Origin: Paenibacillus sedimenti
GTDB lineage: Bacteria; Bacillota; Bacilli; Paenibacillales; NBRC-103111
Reading direction: 5' to 3'
Length of the DNA stretch: 64,000 nt
Assembly: GCF_014534655.1 (NCBI RefSeq)
Contig: NZ_JACVVD010000005.1
Span: 1 to 64,000, forward strand
Positions 1 through 8,545 of the stretch are shown here, in pieces. The notes under the pieces were generated by a model. It searched no databases and had not been told where the DNA came from. It saw nothing but the letters and a program-made list of their open reading frames with translations. The stretch's first letter is position 1. Every line of letters starts with the position of its first letter. The position numbers and the translations under genes were made by a program.

Positions 1-110
1 GATTTCCCAATTAGTAAGACCCCTTGTAGACGACGAGGTTGATAGGTTCGAGGTGGAAGTGCAGCAATGCATGCAGCTGACGAATACTAATCGGTCGAGG
101 GCTTAACCAA
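1..110 (+). rRNA. 23S ribosomal RNA, 3' end (partial)
   Basis: The first 110 bases match the highly conserved 3' terminus of bacterial 23S rRNA, including the segment ending in CTAATCGGTCGAGGGCTTAACC, which pairs with the 5' end of the molecule in helix 1. The gene enters from the left edge of the window, so only the end is present. The following 106-base spacer contains the GTATCTAGTTTTCAGGG-type hairpin usually found just downstream of Firmicute 23S genes, but it leads to tRNA genes rather than a 5S gene. The exact 3' end is placed by analogy. Confidence 0.93.
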
Positions 111-216
111 AACACCTCAATTAGAGGTAAGCATCTACGTATACATACGTAGCACTGCAACATTCACACTTTACGCAAGTTTCGTATCTAGTTTTCAGGG
201 AGCAAAACCCTGGTAT

Positions 217-290
217 GGCGGTCGTGGCGAAGGGGTTAACGCACTGGTCTGTGGCTCCAGCATTCGTGGGTTCAAGTCCCATCGATCGCC
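217..290 (+). tRNA. tRNA-His (GTG)
   Basis: A cloverleaf can be folded by eye: 7-bp acceptor stem with the extra G at -1 opposite discriminator C73 (the histidine identity element), D arm, anticodon loop CTGTGGC with anticodon GTG, and T arm with TTCAAGT loop. The CCA end is not encoded. The anticodon stem has a T-T opposition at its last pair. It is the first of three tRNAs following the 23S gene. Confidence 0.96.
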
Positions 291-306
291 CTTTTCCCTT
301 CAATAT

Positions 307-378
307 TGGGGATTAGCCAAGCGGTAAGGCAACGGACTTTGACTCCGTCATGCCTAGGTTCGAATCCTAGATCCCCAG
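307..378 (+). tRNA. tRNA-Gln (TTG)
   Basis: The acceptor stem TGGGGAT pairs with ATCCCCA, the anticodon loop CTTTGAC carries anticodon TTG, and the T loop is TTCGAAT. It lies 16 bases after tRNA-His and is presumably co-transcribed with the rRNA operon. Confidence 0.96.
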
Positions 379-393
379 TTTTCAATTTCATAC

Positions 394-475
394 GCGGTCG
401 TGGTGGAACGGCAGACACACCATCTTGAGGGGGTGGCGCTCACAAGGCGTGAGGGTTCAAATCCCTCCGACCGCA
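394..475 (+). tRNA. tRNA-Leu (GAG)
   Basis: A class II tRNA with a long variable arm. The acceptor stem GCGGTCG pairs with CGACCGC, the anticodon loop TTGAGGG carries anticodon GAG, and the T loop is TTCAAAT. Last tRNA of the cluster, followed directly by a terminator. Confidence 0.96.
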
Positions 476-484
476 TCTCAAACA

Positions 485-510
485 AAAACCTTGATGATCA
501 AGGTTTTTTT
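485..510 (+). terminator. Rho-independent terminator of the rRNA/tRNA operon
   Basis: Inverted repeat AACCTTGA / TCAAGGTT with a 3-base loop followed by a run of T, 9 bases after tRNA-Leu. Confidence 0.88.
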
Positions 511-569
511 GTATTTTTAATATTGTTTCATAAATCTGCATATCCTATCCTAAGACAGGAGGAGTAGTT

Positions 570-731
570 ATGAATATTGAGAAAAGGGATGACTGGAAAG
601 CTCAAATTATAAATAACGAAACCGTGTTTGATTATGAAAACAAGCCAGAATTCGATTTGATGAGGGAATATGCCAATCAGCTCAATGGACAAGTAGATGA
701 TCCAAGTGCTATTCGGGATATTGAAGAATAA
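570..731 (+). CDS. Small conserved-looking hypothetical protein (53 aa)
   Basis: A 53-codon frame starts at an ATG preceded by AGGAGGAGTAGTT, a strong ribosome binding site, and ends in a TAA that overlaps the next terminator hairpin. The product is acidic and hydrophilic (starts MNIEKRDDWK, ends SAIRDIEE), with no membrane segment, signal or cysteine. I do not recognise a family. The ribosome binding site, the tight terminator and the lack of competing frames argue that it is a genuine small gene; its function is unknown. Confidence 0.68.
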   Translation: MNIEKRDDWKAQIINNETVFDYENKPEFDLMREYANQLNGQVDDPSAIRDIEE

Positions 732-761
732 GGAGCCTACCTCTAAGGAGGCTCCTCTTTT
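731..761 (+). terminator. Terminator after the 53-aa gene
   Basis: AGGAGCCT pairs with AGGCTCCT over a 9-base loop, followed by CTTTTG. The stem begins inside the stop codon of the 53-aa gene. Confidence 0.75.
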
Positions 762-775
762 GAATGGGCATGAGC

Positions 776-955
776 TTAATGTTCAATTAAGCCATTCAAA
801 GGAACTTCTTCTTCTTCCTCGGGGTGACCAATTGGGTAGATCCGCGCTGTTTCATTATCTTCATCCACGTGTTGAATATAAACTGAAACCCCTTGATACG
901 TGACATTAGCCATAACAGGCGAAGCGGCGATATCAGTTGCTCTTTGTTTGTTCAT
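776..955 (-). CDS. sspH: H-type small acid-soluble spore protein (59 aa)
   Basis: The 59-residue product begins MNKQRATDIAASP and contains VTYQGVSVYIQHVDE, ETARIYP and a C-terminal VPLNGLIEH, which match the small SspH family of minor acid-soluble spore proteins (usual length about 59-60 residues). SspH-type proteins are made in the developing forespore. The ATG is preceded by AGGAGG at good distance. The gene lies alone, convergent with the 53-aa gene. The symbol is assigned on family recognition only. It is one of the direct signs that the organism forms endospores. Confidence 0.88.
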   Translation of the reverse strand: MNKQRATDIAASPVMANVTYQGVSVYIQHVDEDNETARIYPIGHPEEEEEVPLNGLIEH

Positions 956-999
956 GTAAAACAGCCTCCTAATTTTAATGTAACGGTAATACTATTAAC

Positions 1000-1040
1000 A
1001 AAAACAGCACGCTCTAACCGAGGTTAGAGGTGCTGTTTTT
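1000..1040 (-). terminator. Terminator downstream of the aminotransferase gene
   Basis: A long near-perfect inverted repeat, AAAAACAGCAC-CTCTAACC / GGTTAGAG-TGCTGTTTTT, flanked by A and T runs. It lies between the aminotransferase 3' end and the start of sspH, so it terminates minus-strand transcription and could insulate both directions. Confidence 0.88.
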
Positions 1041-1054
1041 GTAAGCATGGCGAT

Positions 1055-2362
1055 TTATTTGGCAGCCACTGTTTCTATATCTTTAACGCTTTGATAAATG
1101 AGGTTGAACAGCTCTTCGATATTGTCTTCTTCGATACAGGAGAAAGCAACGCGTAAGTCGGTTTCTCCTAGAGCGATAGTGCCTACACCATATTTGTCGA
1201 GTAAATGTACACGAAGTGTCTCCGCATCGACGGTTTTCAGTTTGAGACACATGAAGTAGCCGGAGTTGAAAGGGTAGTAGCCCCATGCGTCATCAAAATT
1301 ACCGCTGTCCAGGATCGACTTGGTACGGTTGGCACGGCCTTTCATAATCTCGTACTTCTCTTGTTTTTGCTCGTTAAACTCCGGAGAGTTCAAGGCATGT
1401 AGGACGAACGTTTGGGAAGGATGCGGACCGCTGGAAATGGTCGCACGAATGATGCCCATCGTTTTTTGCTCCAGAGCACTAAGCAATGCATCGCTGTTGC
1501 CTGCGTAGGTGATAAATCCGACACGGAAGCCCCAGACGTATTCTTCCTTTGTAGCGCCATCGATTTTGACGGCAAGTACGCGAGGGTGAAGTCCTGCCAA
1601 TTGGCCGAACAACGATTCGTGCAGGGAATCTTCAAAGAAGAGGCCAAAGTAGGCATCATCCGTTAGTACGACTACATTAATGCCGGCATCAGCGGCGTCT
1701 TTGATCGCAGCTGCGATTTCCCTGCCTTCTTGGGAGCCAGGCGTATAGCCAGTCGGGTTGTTCGGGAAGTTCAGAACGACGATGGCTTTTCCTTTTGATT
1801 TTTGGGCCAGAAGCGCTTCACGAAGCCCTGCAACATTAAATTGCTGCTGCTCGTTATAAAGCGGGTAATTCACGATTTGCGCGCCGCGGCGAATTTCGAA
1901 AGTAAGCTCGTAGTTTTCCCAGTTTTTATCAGGAATGATAACCGTGTCGCCTGCGTCGGCGAACAGGTCGGCCGCAATGCTGAGACCATGTGTCAATGCA
2001 TTGGTCACAATGGGATTTCCGATCATCTTGTCGCCAATGTTCGGGTTTTCAACGAGCATTTTTTTGCGCCACGCGGTGCGAAGCTCAGGCTTACCGGCAG
2101 GCGGTGCGTATTCGTATATATCTTTTGGCGCGTAGGTGGAAAGAGTATCTTGGATCACCTTCAGGTGCATAGGCTGTCCATTTTCGATAGCAATACCGAT
2201 CGTGGCATTGTATTTCTTGGCCTTCGATTTTGCTTCTGCAGATTGACTGAGAATGCCCTCCTTAGGGAAGTAAATCGATTTGCCTAATGCGGAAAGCATA
2301 GCGTACACGTGAGGATTTTCGCGTTCCAAGGTCTCGTTTAACTGTCGTGCCAGAGGATTCAT
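1055..2362 (-). CDS. PLP-dependent aminotransferase, class I/II fold
   Basis: The 435-residue protein has the fold-type I aminotransferase pattern: an N-terminal substrate-binding arm, a PNNPTG segment (VLNFPNNPTGYTPG, about residues 198-211), a DDAYFG segment for the cofactor ring, and a PLP-lysine region DGATKEEYVWGFRVGF. The length and motifs resemble aspartate/aromatic aminotransferases. Substrate cannot be deduced. The start has AAGGAA about 12 bases upstream. The gene is monocistronic between two intergenic spaces and ends at a strong terminator. Likely role: cytoplasmic amino-acid transamination. Confidence 0.88.
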   Translation of the reverse strand: MNPLARQLNETLERENPHVYAMLSALGKSIYFPKEGILSQSAEAKSKAKKYNATIGIAIENGQPMHLKVIQDTLSTYAPKDIYEYAPPAGKPELRTAWRKKMLVENPNIGDKMIGNPIVTNALTHGLSIAADLFADAGDTVIIPDKNWENYELTFEIRRGAQIVNYPLYNEQQQFNVAGLREALLAQKSKGKAIVVLNFPNNPTGYTPGSQEGREIAAAIKDAADAGINVVVLTDDAYFGLFFEDSLHESLFGQLAGLHPRVLAVKIDGATKEEYVWGFRVGFITYAGNSDALLSALEQKTMGIIRATISSGPHPSQTFVLHALNSPEFNEQKQEKYEIMKGRANRTKSILDSGNFDDAWGYYPFNSGYFMCLKLKTVDAETLRVHLLDKYGVGTIALGETDLRVAFSCIEEDNIEELFNLIYQSVKDIETVAAK

Positions 2363-2432
2363 AAGATTCGGTCATTCCTTCCAATGAGCTATTCATTTTT
2401 AGGAGTTATTATATCATTTTCACCGGAGTACG

Positions 2433-3056
2433 TCACTGCGTTGAATAATTTTTTTCGCATGATTTTAAAAGGGGGTATGGTTTCATGAATCCTTCCAGCC
2501 GTTTCTTCACGCTAGGCCATTCGGAATCGATGATGCTGAACATGACCGAGTCGCGTATATATCCGTCATGGAGTATGCGATGCTGGCGCAGAATGCCTTC
2601 CTTTTGGGCTCCAAGCCGAGCTATGGCGGTCTGTGATCGCATGTTGCGAAGGTCGGTTTTAAGCTGTACGCGTAGCATGTTTAACGTCTCAAAGCAGTAA
2701 CGGAGCAGCAAATATTTACACTCCGTATTCACATGAGTCCGCCAAAAGTGAGGATGATACCAGGTATAACCAATTTCCGCGTGACGATGGGAGACTGAGA
2801 TTTCAAAAAGGCGTGTGCTGCCGACGATTTTACCAAGTTCCTTATCGTATACGCAGTATGGGAGGCTAAGACCGGTTTCTTGCTCCTGCAATGCTTCTCT
2901 GACGTAGCTTTCAACAGCTGACAGGTGCAATAACGGTTCCATGTACGCCCAAATGCGAGGATCATTTGCTGCATCTGCTAATCCCGGGATATGGGATTCC
3001 GACATAGGGAGCAATGTGATACGATCTCCATCTAGAGTATGAGGTGACAAGTTCAT
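2433..3056 (-). CDS. GNAT-family acetyltransferase (RimJ/RimL-like)
   Basis: The 207-residue protein has the GNAT acetyltransferase layout: N-terminal DGDRITLLPMSESH, a central strand with KIVGSTRLFEIS, HAEIGYTWYHPHFWRTHVNT (the acetyl-CoA-binding region of the RimJ/RimL subgroup) and RLGAQKEGILRQH near the C-terminus. Such enzymes acetylate protein N-termini or small amines; the substrate is not predictable. The ATG at 3056 has AAGGAG 8 bases upstream. It is divergent from the MocR-type regulator at 3196, which could control it, but no operator is evident. Confidence 0.85.
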   Translation of the reverse strand: MNLSPHTLDGDRITLLPMSESHIPGLADAANDPRIWAYMEPLLHLSAVESYVREALQEQETGLSLPYCVYDKELGKIVGSTRLFEISVSHRHAEIGYTWYHPHFWRTHVNTECKYLLLRYCFETLNMLRVQLKTDLRNMRSQTAIARLGAQKEGILRQHRILHDGYIRDSVMFSIIDSEWPSVKKRLEGFMKPYPLLKSCEKNYSTQ

Positions 3057-3195
3057 TCATTTTACTCCTTATCGTATTACGATTTGTTTGTTGTTTTGTT
3101 AGAATATAGGAGAAAAGGCTTTTATAAAAGAACCATTTTACACGGTTTTTTATGTACCATTTTGATTGGCGATTCAAAAGAGCGGGTGAAAAAGC

Positions 3196-4692
3196 ATGGA
3201 TTTTCATATTCCTTATCCTACTTATAAAGATCAGTATGCAAGCAAATATGCCGCATTGTACCACGCGCTGCATGATGCGATTTTGCAAGGAAAGCTTAGC
3301 TTAAATACCAAGCTGCCATCTAGCAGAGAACTGGCTGTCATATACGGGATTTCAAGAGGAACGGTTAATCAGGTGTACGACATGCTGATCGCTGAAGGCT
3401 ACTTGCAGGCAGAAGTGGGCCGGGGCACGTTTGTGGTATATCGGGGAGGGAAAGAAGAGCGCAGAGGCAGATCGGAAAAGCCGCCCAAACTTTCGGACTG
3501 GGCGATGCGAATTCGGAAGAAGGATGCATTTGCTGCTGCCATAGTTGAAGAACGACAAAGGGAGCTTGACCGAACGGGTAGTTCCTGCATCGATCCGAGA
3601 AAGGTCATTTCTTTTCAAATCGGTCATCCGTATATGAACGAATTTCCGCGGGAGATGTGGAACCGCTGCGTATACGAGCAGGTGCGGCGCATGACGGAGT
3701 CGCCGCAAGAGGAAGCCTTCGTCGCCGAGGGGCATTATGCGCTTCGCGAAGCGATCGCACAGCACCTGAGGCGGACGCGCGGGATCGATGCGCCGCCGGA
3801 ACGCATCGTGATCGTCAACGGGTCCATGCAAGCGATCGCGCTGCTGACCCAAACGCTTGTGAATGAGGGCGATCCCGTGATCGTAGAGCGCCCGGGGTAT
3901 CAGGGAGCCATCCGCGCCGTGATGGCGGCCGGCGGTATGCCCGTCCCCGCTACCGTGGACGGGCAAGGGCTTGTTCCGCAGCCGTGGAACGCGCGGCTGC
4001 TGTTCGTGACGCCCAGCCGCCAGTTCCCTACGGGGGCGGTGCTGGGCCTGGAGCGCCGCCGGCAGCTGCTGAGCTGGGCGGCGGCGCAGGGCGCTGTCAT
4101 CGTCGAAGACGACTATGACAGCGAATTCAGGCACCGCGGGCGGCCGATCGAGCCGCTCAAGGTGCTGGACCAGGAGGGCCGAGTGGTCTACATCGGCACC
4201 TTCTCGAAGACGATGCTGCAGGACCTGCGCATCGGGTATGTCGTGCTGCCGGAGGCGCTGCACGACGCTTTTGTGGCCGCGAAGCGGCTGTTCGAGCCGC
4301 ACCCTTCGGGGCTGCTCGAACAACGCTCGCTCGCCGCTTTCATGGCGAGCGGCGGCTACGAGCGACACCTGCGCCGCATGCGGCGGGTGTACGCGAGCAA
4401 GTTCTTGCTCCTGCAGGCGCTGCTGCAGGAGCAGCTCTCCACCCTCTTCGAGTGGGTGGAGAGCGACGCAGGGCTGCATCTGTTCGGCTGGTGGCGGGGG
4501 GACTCCCGCAGCTACGCCGGCTATGCAGCCGCATGCCGTGATGCAGGCGTCGTATGGAGCGACGCCGGATTCTATGGTCTGCCCGCTGAGCGCTCAGGGG
4601 CCTGCTTCGGATTCTCGCATCTCGCTGAGGCGGAGATGCGGCGCGGGGTTGCTCTTATGCGTCAGGTAGGGGAAGAAAACCGCTTGATATAA
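3196..4692 (+). CDS. MocR/PdxR-type GntR-family transcriptional regulator with aminotransferase domain
   Basis: The 498-residue protein fuses an N-terminal GntR winged helix (about residues 15-80, with KLPSSRELAVIYGISRGTVN) to a class I aminotransferase-like effector domain. The latter shows NGSMQAIALLTQTL, EDDYDSEFR, and the PLP-lysine segment GTFSKTMLQDLRIGY. Regulators of this type often respond to pyridoxal phosphate or amino compounds; the regulon here is unknown. It is divergent from the GNAT gene. Base composition changes inside the gene: the first 450 bases are like the neighbours while about 3650-4650 is markedly GC-rich. The start has only a weak GGGTG upstream. Confidence 0.9.
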   Translation: MDFHIPYPTYKDQYASKYAALYHALHDAILQGKLSLNTKLPSSRELAVIYGISRGTVNQVYDMLIAEGYLQAEVGRGTFVVYRGGKEERRGRSEKPPKLSDWAMRIRKKDAFAAAIVEERQRELDRTGSSCIDPRKVISFQIGHPYMNEFPREMWNRCVYEQVRRMTESPQEEAFVAEGHYALREAIAQHLRRTRGIDAPPERIVIVNGSMQAIALLTQTLVNEGDPVIVERPGYQGAIRAVMAAGGMPVPATVDGQGLVPQPWNARLLFVTPSRQFPTGAVLGLERRRQLLSWAAAQGAVIVEDDYDSEFRHRGRPIEPLKVLDQEGRVVYIGTFSKTMLQDLRIGYVVLPEALHDAFVAAKRLFEPHPSGLLEQRSLAAFMASGGYERHLRRMRRVYASKFLLLQALLQEQLSTLFEWVESDAGLHLFGWWRGDSRSYAGYAAACRDAGVVWSDAGFYGLPAERSGACFGFSHLAEAEMRRGVALMRQVGEENRLI

Positions 4693-4745
4693 AGGAATCT
4701 AGGGCTGCCTTGACATGAGGGTGTCCTCTTTTTTGTACAAGTTTT

Positions 4746-4774
4746 TTGGCAGCATTCATTTTCTATGCTATGAT
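4746..4774 (+). promoter_or_regulatory. Sigma-A-type promoter for the malic enzyme gene
   Basis: TTGGCA and TATGAT separated by 17 bases, about 44 bases before the malic enzyme ATG. Both hexamers are one mismatch from consensus at ideal spacing. Confidence 0.72.
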
Positions 4775-4817
4775 CTTACATGTGGTCAATTAATAAATCT
4801 TGGGAGTGAATCTTGGA

Positions 4818-6257
4818 ATGGCGGGATTGAACGGTGGAGGCACAAGCGTCATTGTGCGTTTGGAAATGCATAAAGAGCAGGTCACATTCGGAAAAATCGC
4901 AACTGCGATTGGAGATGCCGGTGGCGATATCGTGGCCATTGACGTAACGCGCGCAAGCAAAACGACGACGACTCGCGATATTACGGTTAAAGTTAGCGAT
5001 CCGCAGCATACCGAATCTATTATTGCGGCGTTAAAAGGCATTCCAGGCGTACGGCTGATTAACGTGTCTGACCAAACGTTCTTGATGCATTTGGGTGGTA
5101 AAATTGAAGTAAGTCCGAAAATGCCTATCAAAAATAGGGACGACCTGTCCCGTGTATATACACCGGGGGTAGCCCGGGTTTGTATGGCGATTCATGAAGA
5201 TCCGTCGAAAGCGCATTCGCTGACGATTAAGCGGAATACGGTTGCTGTTGTGTCGGACGGTACTGCGGTGCTGGGGTTAGGCAATATCGGTCCGGAAGCG
5301 GCGATGCCGGTCATGGAAGGAAAAGCGATGCTGTTCAAGCAAATGGCGGGGGTAGATGCCTTCCCGATTTGTCTGGATACGACGGATACCGAAGAAATTA
5401 TCCGTACGGTGAAGGCGATTGCGCCTGCGTTTGGCGGTATTAACCTCGAAGATATTTCATCGCCGCGCTGTTTTGAAATTGAAGAGCGGCTGATCGAAGA
5501 ACTTGATATTCCAGTATTTCATGATGATCAGCATGGCACAGCGGTTGTGATTCTTGCGGGGCTGCTTAATGCGGTTAAGCTGATTGGCAAGCCTCTGGAG
5601 TCCTGCAAAGTGGTCATTACCGGCATCGGTGCGGCGGGCATTGCTTGTACGAAGATGCTGCTCGCTGCCGGGGTTACGAATGTGATAGGCGTAGATCGGC
5701 AAGGTGCAATTGTGCATGGAGTGACGTATTCGAACCCGGCTTGGGAATGGTACGCAGCAAATACGAACCCCCATTTGCAAAGCGGTACGCTGTCGGATGT
5801 GATTGCCGGAGCCGATATTTTCATAGGTCTCTCAGGTCCAGGTGTCCTGAAAGTCGAGGATGTGAAACGTATGGCGTCCGATCCGATCGTTTTTGCAATG
5901 GCGAATCCGACACCGGAAATCACGCCGGAGGAAGCGGAGCCGTATGTGCGAGTTATGGCGACTGGACGTTCGGATTATCCGAATCAGATTAACAACGTGC
6001 TGTGCTTCCCTGGGATTTTCCGCGGCGTGTTGGATTGCCGGGCTTCCCGCATTACACAAGAAATGAAGCTGGCTGCCGCTAAAGCGATCGCATCGGTTGT
6101 AAATGATGATGAATTGAATGAATACTACATCATTCCGAGTGTATTCAATCATTCCGTTGTTGAAAAGGTTCGTGAGGCTGTGATAGAAGCAGCTTATGAA
6201 TCGGGTGTAGCTAGACGCAGAAGTCCGCGTGAGCTGCAGGATGCACATCAGGAATGA
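4818..6257 (+). CDS. NAD-dependent malic enzyme with N-terminal ACT domain
   Basis: The 479-residue protein starts with an ACT-like regulatory domain (about residues 8-85: VIVRLEMHK, GDAGGDIVAIDV) followed by the malic enzyme catalytic region: VYTPGVARVC, VSDGTAVLGLGNIGPEAAMP, MEGKAMLFK, FHDDQHGTAVV and the Rossmann segment VITGIGAAGIA. It converts malate to pyruvate and CO2 in the cytoplasm. I chose the ATG at 4818 because GGGAGTG lies 11 bases upstream; an in-frame TTG at 4800 lacks a binding site. The gene is preceded by a good sigma-A promoter and followed by a terminator, so it appears monocistronic. Cofactor preference is taken from the ACT-domain subfamily, not proven. Confidence 0.94.
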   Translation: MAGLNGGGTSVIVRLEMHKEQVTFGKIATAIGDAGGDIVAIDVTRASKTTTTRDITVKVSDPQHTESIIAALKGIPGVRLINVSDQTFLMHLGGKIEVSPKMPIKNRDDLSRVYTPGVARVCMAIHEDPSKAHSLTIKRNTVAVVSDGTAVLGLGNIGPEAAMPVMEGKAMLFKQMAGVDAFPICLDTTDTEEIIRTVKAIAPAFGGINLEDISSPRCFEIEERLIEELDIPVFHDDQHGTAVVILAGLLNAVKLIGKPLESCKVVITGIGAAGIACTKMLLAAGVTNVIGVDRQGAIVHGVTYSNPAWEWYAANTNPHLQSGTLSDVIAGADIFIGLSGPGVLKVEDVKRMASDPIVFAMANPTPEITPEEAEPYVRVMATGRSDYPNQINNVLCFPGIFRGVLDCRASRITQEMKLAAAKAIASVVNDDELNEYYIIPSVFNHSVVEKVREAVIEAAYESGVARRRSPRELQDAHQE

Positions 6258-6260
6258 GTA

Positions 6261-6311
6261 AAAAAACCTTGAACGATGCTGTTTCTAACAGCTGGTTCAA
6301 GGTTTTCTTTT
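6261..6311. terminator. Bidirectional terminator between the malic enzyme and MFS genes
   Basis: AAAAAACCTTGAAC pairs with GTTCAAGGTTTT across a 19-base loop; A run on one side and T run on the other serve both convergent genes. Confidence 0.88.
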
Positions 6312-6327
6312 ATTCTATGAAAGATGA

Positions 6328-7590
6328 TTACGTACCGCTTTCTTCTGTCCATTGTTTCAATTTGCGGTCAGAAGGGAGCAAGAAGGTCAGTAAACCAAGG
6401 AGCGGCAGGTAAGCGCATAGTTCCATCACTCGGGTTGTACCGAGCGTGTCACTCATGTTCCCGATCACGACACTCCCGATGCCGCCCATTCCAAATGCAA
6501 GTCCGGTGATAAGACCGGAGACGGTCCCTACTTTTCCGGGATACAGCATTTGGGCATAAACGACGGTTACGGAAAAACTGGATAAAAGAATAAATCCGAT
6601 AATGACGAGCAGGATGTATGCCCAAGTGAAGTTCACATAAGGCAGCAATAAGGCAAAGGGCGCTGAACCGAGCATGGAGAAGAAGATTACATTTCTTCGG
6701 CCAAAACGGTCTGCCAGCGGTCCGCCAAAAAACGTTCCAACCGCACCGGCAGCTAAAAACAGGAAGATGAAATCTTGTGCGCGATCAATCGACAAGCCGT
6801 ATTTATCTTGCAGGAAGAAGGCAAAGTAACCGCTCATCGCGGCTCCGTACCAAGAGCGGACGAAGACGAGGAAGATGAGCATGCAGATAGCGAAAAGCAC
6901 TTGCTTGCGACGCTGCGGGCTGACGGCGCGCTGCACGGCTGTTGTGACCTTTACAGGTGCTGTTGCCAGTACGGATTTGTACCAACGCGCAATATACAAC
7001 TGTACCGCAATGGCTATCGCCGCTACGCCGGTGAACCATATGGAACCGAATAACCCGAGAGGAATGAAGATCCATTTGGTCATGATCGGAGCGAGCGATT
7101 GGCCTGCGTTACCGCCGACTTGAAAGATGGATTGGGCCAGACCTTTGCGTCCGCCTGCGGCCATATGGGATACACGCGAACCTTCAGGATGGAAAGCCGC
7201 GGAGCCAAGACCAACGAAGCTTACTGCAAGCAGGACGACCCAGTACGATGGCGCAAAAGCGAGCAGCAACATCCCGGTTAACGTCGATGCCATTCCGATC
7301 GGCAGCATGTACGGAGAAGGTTTGCGGTCGGTGTATAACCCCACGACCGGTTGCATAATGGAAGCAGTAAAGTTAATTGCGAACTGTACCCAGCCTACCT
7401 GTGTATAGCTTAAGCCCATTTCGCTTTTCAAAATGGGAAAAATGGCTGGAATGACGGATTGGATTGAATCATTGAGCAAGTGTACGAGACTAATGGCAAA
7501 AAGGATGCGATACACAGTAGGTTTCATATCTCCGGTTCCTTGCAAACCTTGCATGCCTGGTTTCGGAGACGTCGTTGTCGTTGACGCCAT
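6328..7590 (-). CDS. MFS transporter, fosmidomycin-resistance (Fsr)-like
   Basis: The 420-residue protein has about 12 hydrophobic segments and major-facilitator signatures. The N-terminal part (SLVHLLNDSIQSVIPAIFP, AFHPEGSRVSHMAAGGRKG, SIFQVGGNAGQSLAP) closely follows the Fsr group of drug efflux proteins; ADRFGRRNVIFFS is the repeat of the cytoplasmic loop motif. Likely substrate is a small anionic drug or metabolite, not proven. Start ATG has GGAGGG 8 bases upstream. It follows the phosphatidylserine decarboxylase gene by 28 bases on the same strand with no terminator between them, so the two are probably co-transcribed. Confidence 0.9.
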   Translation of the reverse strand: MASTTTTSPKPGMQGLQGTGDMKPTVYRILFAISLVHLLNDSIQSVIPAIFPILKSEMGLSYTQVGWVQFAINFTASIMQPVVGLYTDRKPSPYMLPIGMASTLTGMLLLAFAPSYWVVLLAVSFVGLGSAAFHPEGSRVSHMAAGGRKGLAQSIFQVGGNAGQSLAPIMTKWIFIPLGLFGSIWFTGVAAIAIAVQLYIARWYKSVLATAPVKVTTAVQRAVSPQRRKQVLFAICMLIFLVFVRSWYGAAMSGYFAFFLQDKYGLSIDRAQDFIFLFLAAGAVGTFFGGPLADRFGRRNVIFFSMLGSAPFALLLPYVNFTWAYILLVIIGFILLSSFSVTVVYAQMLYPGKVGTVSGLITGLAFGMGGIGSVVIGNMSDTLGTTRVMELCAYLPLLGLLTFLLPSDRKLKQWTEESGT

Positions 7591-7618
7591 GGAACTCTCC
7601 CTCCGGGAGCCCGGTATG

Positions 7619-8407
7619 TTATTTCTCTATGAAGCTGCCGAGTTCTTCTCCCATTTTCACTTTAGAACCTAGCTGCAAATCTTGGCGGGGTTCGAACATC
7701 CCGTCTTCGAACAAGAGGACGACGGTAGAACCAAACTCGAAATAGGCCAATTCTTGTCCGCGTTCCATGTGATTCGGCAATGGTTCCACATATTGAATGC
7801 TGCTTACGTTCAGCGCCGCGACTTTTACTACGGCAACTTCGCCTGTTTCATGCTGCATGAAAGTAATGAGCCTTTCGTTACGGCTCAACACTCTGCGCAT
7901 ATGGCGAAGACCAAATTCGTTCACGGGGTATACTTTCCCCGGTACGTGTTCTTTCTCAAGGATGTCACCCGTGATTGGAGAGTGAATACGGTGGTAGTCG
8001 GTAGGGCTCAAGTACAGGACGAAGTAAAAACCGTTCTTATAATTGACCGTACGCGGCGAACGATTCAGCAGTTCATCGATCGTATAGTCCTGGCCTTTGA
8101 CATTCAGAATCAAACCATCCTTAATATCTCCAATGCCTGTAATCATGGCATCAACGGGGCTAACGACGCGAGATGTATCCTCATGAATCGGACGCAAACC
8201 GGATTTTAATCTGCGCGTGAAAAAGTCGTTCAAGGACAAATAGTCTTTGATATGTTTTTCAGCATCCTCGATCCGAATGCCATAGGTTTTGGCAAAGTGC
8301 GGAATGAAAAGACGGCTGACTTTGGATTTGGCGAAAGCACCCGTCAGCTGCGAAACCCATTTGCGTGAAGACAGCTCGGTCAGCAATCGAAAAAACGGTT
8401 TGGACAT
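7619..8407 (-). CDS. psd: Phosphatidylserine decarboxylase proenzyme
   Basis: The 262-residue protein fits the type I membrane-associated phosphatidylserine decarboxylases, which make phosphatidylethanolamine and cleave themselves to create a pyruvoyl group. Visible hallmarks are SLNDFFTRRLK, the catalytic Asp in VSPVDAMI, the His in DYHRIHSP, and the self-cleavage site in YFEFGSTVVLLFE, where GST replaces the more usual LGST context but the Ser is retained. The ATG has AGGAG upstream. It appears to head an operon with the MFS gene. Confidence 0.94.
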   Translation of the reverse strand: MSKPFFRLLTELSSRKWVSQLTGAFAKSKVSRLFIPHFAKTYGIRIEDAEKHIKDYLSLNDFFTRRLKSGLRPIHEDTSRVVSPVDAMITGIGDIKDGLILNVKGQDYTIDELLNRSPRTVNYKNGFYFVLYLSPTDYHRIHSPITGDILEKEHVPGKVYPVNEFGLRHMRRVLSRNERLITFMQHETGEVAVVKVAALNVSSIQYVEPLPNHMERGQELAYFEFGSTVVLLFEDGMFEPRQDLQLGSKVKMGEELGSFIEK

Positions 8408-8508
8408 AGGTAATAACTCCTGTTCATAAATGTTTCTTCGCTTATCTTGCCACAGAAAGGTAAAAGAATCAATTGTCGAATCGGACAGGAGATGACCGCG
8501 AACCTAAG

Positions 8509-8533
8509 AAAAAAACAGCCTGGCGGCTGTTTT
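8509..8533 (-). terminator. Terminator after the 80-aa gene
   Basis: On the minus strand AAAACAGCC / GGCTGTTTT with a short loop and a T run, 13 bases after the stop of the 80-aa gene and upstream of psd. Confidence 0.82.
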
Positions 8534-8545
8534 CGTACAATTCTT

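Noticed and set aside
121..303. A 60-codon minus-strand frame near the left edge
   Set aside because: It covers the rRNA spacer and tRNA-His and has no coding signature.
697..903. A 68-codon plus-strand frame
   Set aside because: It lies antisense to the sspH-like gene and through the terminator of the 53-aa gene; SspH similarity decides the coding strand.
3352..4479. A 375-codon antisense frame opposite the MocR-type regulator
   Set aside because: Caused by high GC in the sense gene; product is Arg/His/Leu-rich without domain, and the sense protein is clearly homologous to a known family.
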